Origin: an uncultured Oscillospiraceae bacterium
GTDB taxonomy: Bacteria > Bacillota > Clostridia > Oscillospirales > Oscillospiraceae
Assembly (NCBI GenBank): GCA_934621665.1
Contig: CAKTUT010000069.1
Location: 1-8,463 of the forward strand
Length of the DNA: 8,463 nt
Reading direction: 5' to 3'
A program made the translations under genes and the position numbers. Within the stretch, counting starts at the first letter, position 1. Every line of letters starts with the position of its first letter. The notes beneath the pieces are model-generated. The model made no database searches. It saw only the letters and a list, made by a program, of their open reading frames with translations, and was not told the DNA's origin. Shown piece by piece: positions 6,320 to 8,463 of this stretch.

Positions 6320-7489
6320 ATGAAAAAGCTGATCGCTCTGCTCCTGGCAGTTGTCATGGTTGTCGGCCTGGTTGCCTGTGCCGCCAAGACCGAGACCCCT
6401 GCTGCCGACACCAACAAGACTGAGACTCCCGCAACCGAGACCCCCGCTGCTGAGACTCCTGCAACCGAAGAGCCGGCTGCTGAAGAGCCCGCTTCCACCG
6501 AGAAAATGTACATCCCCGTCATGGCTAAGGGCTTCCAGCATCAGTTCTGGCAGGCTGTTAAGGCCGGCGCTGACGCAGCTGCCGCTGATTTCGGTGTAGA
6601 GATCTACTTCGACGGCCCTGCTTCCGAGACTGAAATCGACGCACAGGTCAACATGGTTAAGACCGAGCTTTCCAAGAACCCCAAGGCTATGGCTCTGGCT
6701 GCGCTGTCCACCGATGCTGTCACCGAGATTCTGGAAGAGTGCGCAGAAAAGAACATCCCCGTTATCGGCTTTGACTCCGGTGTTCCCGGCGACACCACTG
6801 GCGCTGTTAAGGCTACCGCCTGCACCAACAACGAGTCCGCTGCCGCCATCGCTGCTGAAAAGTTCGGCGAGAACGACACGGTTGTTGAGGCTATGAAGAA
6901 CGCAACCTCTGACAACCCCGTCATCATTGGCTGCCTGTCTCAGGATGCTGTCTCCGCTTCCGTCTGCGGCCGTACCACCGGCTTCGTTGACAAGATGTAT
7001 GAGATCGCCGAGACCTACCAGCCCGGTAAGGTTTCTGTCGAAGGGCACGCAAAGTGGGAAAAGAAGGTTGATGCTCCCGCGATCATCATCGAGGTTGCCA
7101 TCTCCGCTACCACCGAGGCTACCGCTGTTCAGACCGCTGCCAACTCCCTGCTCGGCATGAACCCCGTTGCGATCTTCTGCTCCAACGAGGGCGCTGTTAC
7201 CGGCTTCCTGTCTGCTGTCTCTGATGGCGAGGATCTGGCTGAGGGCGGCAAGTACGACGGTCTGGTTGTTGCCGGCTTCGATGCAGGCGCAGCACAGAAG
7301 AACGCTGTCCGTCAGGGCTGGTTCTATGGCTCCGTCACGCAGGATCCGTATCAGATCGGCTACAAGGCTGTTGAGCTGGCTGTCAAGGCCGCCAACGGTG
7401 AAGAGGTCTCCGATGTTGACACCGGTGCTCAGTGGTACAATGCTGAGAACATCGACGACGAGATGATCTCCCTGCTGGTTTATGACTAA
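6320..7489 (+). CDS. Sugar-binding lipoprotein of the ABC importer (ribose/galactose-binding type)
   Basis: The 389-residue extracellular lipoprotein should capture sugar for the permease. Residues 1-19 are a lipoprotein signal peptide with lipobox LVAC and Cys20 as the lipidated residue. Residues 21-62 are a Thr/Glu/Pro/Ala spacer. From 63 the type I periplasmic-binding-protein fold begins (MYIPVMAKGFQHQFWQAV), with KAMALAALSTDAV at 122-134, IPVIGFDSG at 146-154, NPVAIFCSNEGAVTGFLSA at 281-299, VVAGFDAGAAQKNAVRQG at 316-333 and VTQDPYQIGYKAVE at 339-352, typical of the Peripla_BP_4 group. The start is set by AGGAGG nine bases upstream; the frame is open to 6290, but that extension adds a non-signal sequence. 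Codons are strongly biased to GCT, GTT, GAG and AAG compared with the neighbours, suggesting high expression. It is the last gene before a strong terminator. The ligand is most likely L-fucose by context; ribose- or rhamnose-like sugars remain possible. Confidence 0.95.
   Translation: MKKLIALLLAVVMVVGLVACAAKTETPAADTNKTETPATETPAAETPATEEPAAEEPASTEKMYIPVMAKGFQHQFWQAVKAGADAAAADFGVEIYFDGPASETEIDAQVNMVKTELSKNPKAMALAALSTDAVTEILEECAEKNIPVIGFDSGVPGDTTGAVKATACTNNESAAAIAAEKFGENDTVVEAMKNATSDNPVIIGCLSQDAVSASVCGRTTGFVDKMYEIAETYQPGKVSVEGHAKWEKKVDAPAIIIEVAISATTEATAVQTAANSLLGMNPVAIFCSNEGAVTGFLSAVSDGEDLAEGGKYDGLVVAGFDAGAAQKNAVRQGWFYGSVTQDPYQIGYKAVELAVKAANGEEVSDVDTGAQWYNAENIDDEMISLLVYD
6380..6505 (+). repeat. 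Low-complexity TETPA/EEPA spacer repeat inside the binding lipoprotein
   Basis: Codons 21-62 encode irregular repeats of TETPA, AETPA, TEEPA and EEPA directly after the lipidated Cys. It is an acidic, Pro-rich, disordered tether that holds the binding domain away from the membrane through the cell wall. The underlying DNA is also repetitive (GAGAC, CCTGC and ACTCC units), so its length may vary among strains by slippage or recombination. Confidence 0.85.
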
Positions 7490-7527
7490 TCGTTAAGCAA
7501 ATTCATTTTTACCCCCCCTAAACCCCA

Positions 7528-7561
7528 GCCGGCGTCGCGAAAGCGGCGCCGGCACTTTTTT
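7528..7561 (+). terminator. Strong intrinsic terminator of the sugar importer operon
   Basis: GCCGGCGTCGC pairs with GCGGCGCCGGC over 11 positions (ten Watson-Crick, one G-U), capped by a GAAA (GNRA) tetraloop and followed by AC then six T. It begins 38 bases after the binding-protein stop. A run of seven C occurs upstream at 7512-7518. Confidence 0.95.
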
Positions 7562-7601
7562 ATCTACAGGCTTAAAACCGCTGCGTTTTTGCCCAAAAGG
7601 C

Positions 7602-7630
7602 TTGCAATTTCTTCCACAAGCGTGTATAAT
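7602..7630 (+). promoter_or_regulatory. Sigma-A-type promoter of the B12 riboswitch unit
   Basis: TTGCAA (7602-7607) and a perfect TATAAT (7625-7630) are separated by 17 bp. Transcription should start about 7636-7638, exactly at the 5' edge of the riboswitch. Between the preceding terminator and this promoter (7562-7601) I see no gene or convincing structure. Confidence 0.88.
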
Positions 7631-7636
7631 AGCGCC

Positions 7637-7776
7637 GAAATGTCAGTGCCGGGAAGCGGGGTGAGATGCCCCCACGATGCCGTCGCTGTAAGGTTGAGAT
7701 GTGCGCAACGATGTCACTGGGCAACCGGGAAGACTGCACATTTGATGAAGCCAAGTCAGAAGACCGACTTACATTG
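7637..7776 (+). promoter_or_regulatory. Cobalamin (adenosylcobalamin/B12-type) riboswitch aptamer
   Basis: Conserved blocks occur in the order expected for the cobalamin aptamer: AGTGCC (7645-7650, cf. GGTGCC), GGGAAGC (7651-7657), a hairpin GGGG-TGAGATG-CCCC (7658-7672, cf. GGTG..A..TCC), CCGTCGCTGTAA (7680-7691, cf. CCCGC.ACTGT), GTCACTG (7713-7719, cf. GCCACTG), CCGGGAAG (7725-7732), and the B12-box region GAAGCCAAGTCAGAAGACC (7747-7765). The closing helix is visible as AATGT (7639-7643) with ACATT (7771-7775), plus AGT (7645-7647) with ACT (7767-7769). Known B12 riboswitches turn genes off when cobalamin is bound, so the downstream lipoprotein should be made under B12 limitation. The recognition is by motif order and spacing; I have not folded it or scored it with a covariance model. 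Confidence 0.88.
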
Positions 7777-7861
7777 CCGTACAAAGCGCTGCGGGTCACA
7801 GCGAATTTGTTAAGCCCCTCTTGCTTTGTCCGGCGGAAAAAAGAAAGGGGAACAACCAATT
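7777..7861 (+). promoter_or_regulatory. Probable translational expression platform of the B12 riboswitch
   Basis: The only Shine-Dalgarno-like sequence, AAAGGGG (7844-7850), can be buried in a hairpin spanning 7815-7850. CCCCT pairs with AGGGG (7846-7850), CTT (7820-7822) with AAG (7841-7843), TTT (7825-7827) with AAA (7838-7840) and TCC (7829-7831) with GGA (7835-7837), with small bulges. A competing helix, ACAAAGC (7781-7787) with GCTTTGT (7823-7829), would break the inner part and free the site. There is no hairpin followed by a T-run before the start codon, so control of translation initiation rather than termination is favoured. The spacing from GGGG to the ATG is 11 bases, rather long. 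Confidence 0.55.
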
Positions 7862-8233
7862 ATGAAAAACAGAAGAATTTTTGCCGCACTGCTTGCAGTT
7901 GTCATGCTGCTTGCCGCTCTGGCAGGCTGCGCCGCCAAGCCCGGCAAGACCATCACCGTTGAGGTTACCCACAGCGATGGAACAACCAAGGAATTTACCA
8001 TTAAGACGGATGAGCAGTATCTGCGCGGCGCGCTCGATCAGGAAAAGCTGATTGCGGGCACGGATTCCGAATATGGCCTGTATGTCCTGACGGTTGACGG
8101 TGAGACGGTCAACGAAGAGAACCAGGAGTGGTGGGGCTATACCAAGTCCGGCGAGTATGTTGACGTGGGCGTTGACAGCTGCGAAATCGCTGACGGCGAC
8201 CACTATGAGTTCACGTTTAACGTGGGTTGGTAA
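7862..8233 (+). CDS. DUF4430 (transcobalamin C-terminal-like) lipoprotein under B12 control
   Basis: The 123-residue protein has a lipoprotein signal peptide (residues 1-22, lipobox LAGC, lipidated Cys23), so it is probably anchored outside the membrane. After a short AAKPGK spacer, a single domain (about 29-123) starts with two beta strands (TITVEVTHSDGTTKEFTIK). It continues with GLYVLTVDGETV (72-83), EWWGYTKSGEYVDVGVDS (89-106) and a final ADGDHYEFTFNVGW (110-123). The G-L-Y/F...V-D-G, W-W-x-Y and D-G-D...F-x-F pattern is that of DUF4430, the domain resembling the C-terminal lobe of animal transcobalamin and intrinsic factor. The ATG at 7862 is chosen because a signal peptide follows directly; the frame opens at 7826 but without a proper start context. 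The gene stands alone between its own riboswitch and terminator. A corrinoid-binding or corrinoid-uptake accessory role is inferred from fold plus riboswitch. The binding ligand and partner transporter are not visible here. Confidence 0.9.
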   Translation: MKNRRIFAALLAVVMLLAALAGCAAKPGKTITVEVTHSDGTTKEFTIKTDEQYLRGALDQEKLIAGTDSEYGLYVLTVDGETVNEENQEWWGYTKSGEYVDVGVDSCEIADGDHYEFTFNVGW

Positions 8234-8239
8234 TGAAAG

Positions 8240-8283
8240 ATAAAAATATCGCGCTGCCTAGAAAGGCAGCGCGATATTTTTAT
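8240..8283. terminator. Bidirectional intrinsic terminator between convergent genes
   Basis: A perfect 20-bp inverted repeat (8240-8259 with 8264-8283) surrounds an AGAA loop. The core CGCGCTGCCT/AGGCAGCGCG is GC-rich, and the outer arms provide A5 on the left and T5 on the right, so the hairpin with U-tract works in both directions. It serves the DUF4430 gene on the plus strand and the gene ending at 8332 on the minus strand. Confidence 0.95.
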
Positions 8284-8331
8284 ACAAAGCGCATTGCATC
8301 CAGCGGCCTTACCGCATTCTCCGCCTTTTGT

Positions 8332-8463
8332 TTAATTATCATCCACCGACTCATATTCTGCGTCCACAATATCGGGATTAACATCATCGTTTGGATTCTC
8401 ATAGCCGCCGGCGGCGCGCTGTGCGCCGGTAGGCGGGGTGATGTTCAGCTCATTGAGGATGGC
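8332..8463 (-). CDS. C-terminal end of an unidentified protein, possibly DnaK (Hsp70)
   Basis: The last 43 codons of a minus-strand gene enter from the right edge and stop at TAA (8334-8332). The translation begins AILNELNITPPTGAQRAAGG and ends NPDIVDAEYESVDDN. The acidic tail with VDAEYE and VDD resembles the disordered C-terminus of bacterial DnaK (for example ...DDVVDAEFEEVKDDK), which would make this the Hsp70 chaperone. The preceding LNITPPTG stretch is not diagnostic, however, and many proteins end in acidic tails, so the identity is only a suggestion. The frame is supported by typical codon use and by the bidirectional terminator placed 49 bases past its stop. Confidence 0.6.
   Translation of the reverse strand, partial: AILNELNITPPTGAQRAAGGYENPNDDVNPDIVDAEYESVDDN

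Noticed and set aside
7512..7526. C-rich stretch (seven C, then four C) before the terminator
   Set aside because: It is a chance homopolymer in a short untranslated 3' region; no repeat structure, pairing partner in the terminator, or known site was found.
7589..7813. Small plus-strand open frame of about 74 codons within the 7562-7861 leader
   Set aside because: It runs through the promoter and riboswitch aptamer, has no ribosome binding site and encodes no recognisable protein. RNA structure explains the region better.
1..8463. CRISPR array, tRNA/rRNA genes, transposase, phage or toxin-antitoxin genes
   Set aside because: No regularly spaced direct repeats, cloverleaf-like sequence, transposase motif or terminal inverted repeats were seen; all sizeable regions are explained by the listed genes and control elements.

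Overview
The window looks like chromosomal DNA of a Gram-positive, anaerobic, gut-type Firmicute, most likely a Clostridia/Oscillospiraceae relative. This is an inference from strong AGGAGG-type ribosome binding sites, short lipoprotein signal peptides ending in a lipobox Cys, moderately GC-rich coding DNA with AT-rich promoters, and the gene content. No rRNA, tRNA, CRISPR array, insertion sequence or phage gene is visible.

Left half (1-3501, all minus strand): an L-fucose catabolic operon read right to left. It runs LacI-family regulator (2524-3501), L-fucose isomerase FucI (587-2425), L-fucose mutarotase FucU (76-522) and the first 26 residues of a RhaB-like FGGY sugar kinase (1-79), whose start overlaps the fucU stop. 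Hairpins sit in both intergenic gaps (2497-2518 and 2450-2466 before fucI; 545-570 between fucI and fucU).

Centre (3502-3758): a divergent control region. It holds two back-to-back sigma-A promoters with 17-bp spacers (minus: TTGACG/TACAAT; plus: TTGATT/TATGAT) and two related LacI-type operators that share 15 of 16 bases and lie about 188 bp apart centre to centre.

Right of it (3759-7489, plus strand): a complete ribose/CUT2-type ABC sugar importer with dual-domain ATPase, permease and binding lipoprotein, closed by an 11-bp GAAA-tetraloop terminator (7528-7561). Shared control and gene content suggest that it imports L-fucose or a related deoxy or pentose sugar. Sugar would then be anomerised by FucU, isomerised by FucI and phosphorylated by the kinase.

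Far right (7602-8283): an independent unit. A TTGCAA/TATAAT promoter drives a cobalamin (B12) riboswitch aptamer, then a leader that can bury the Shine-Dalgarno sequence in a hairpin, then one small lipoprotein that is almost entirely a DUF4430 (transcobalamin C-terminal-like) domain. A long bidirectional terminator follows. On the minus strand beyond it is the acidic C-terminus of another gene, possibly DnaK. The B12-controlled stand-alone DUF4430 lipoprotein is the most interesting item: a candidate bacterial surface corrinoid-binding protein resembling one domain of animal B12 carriers.
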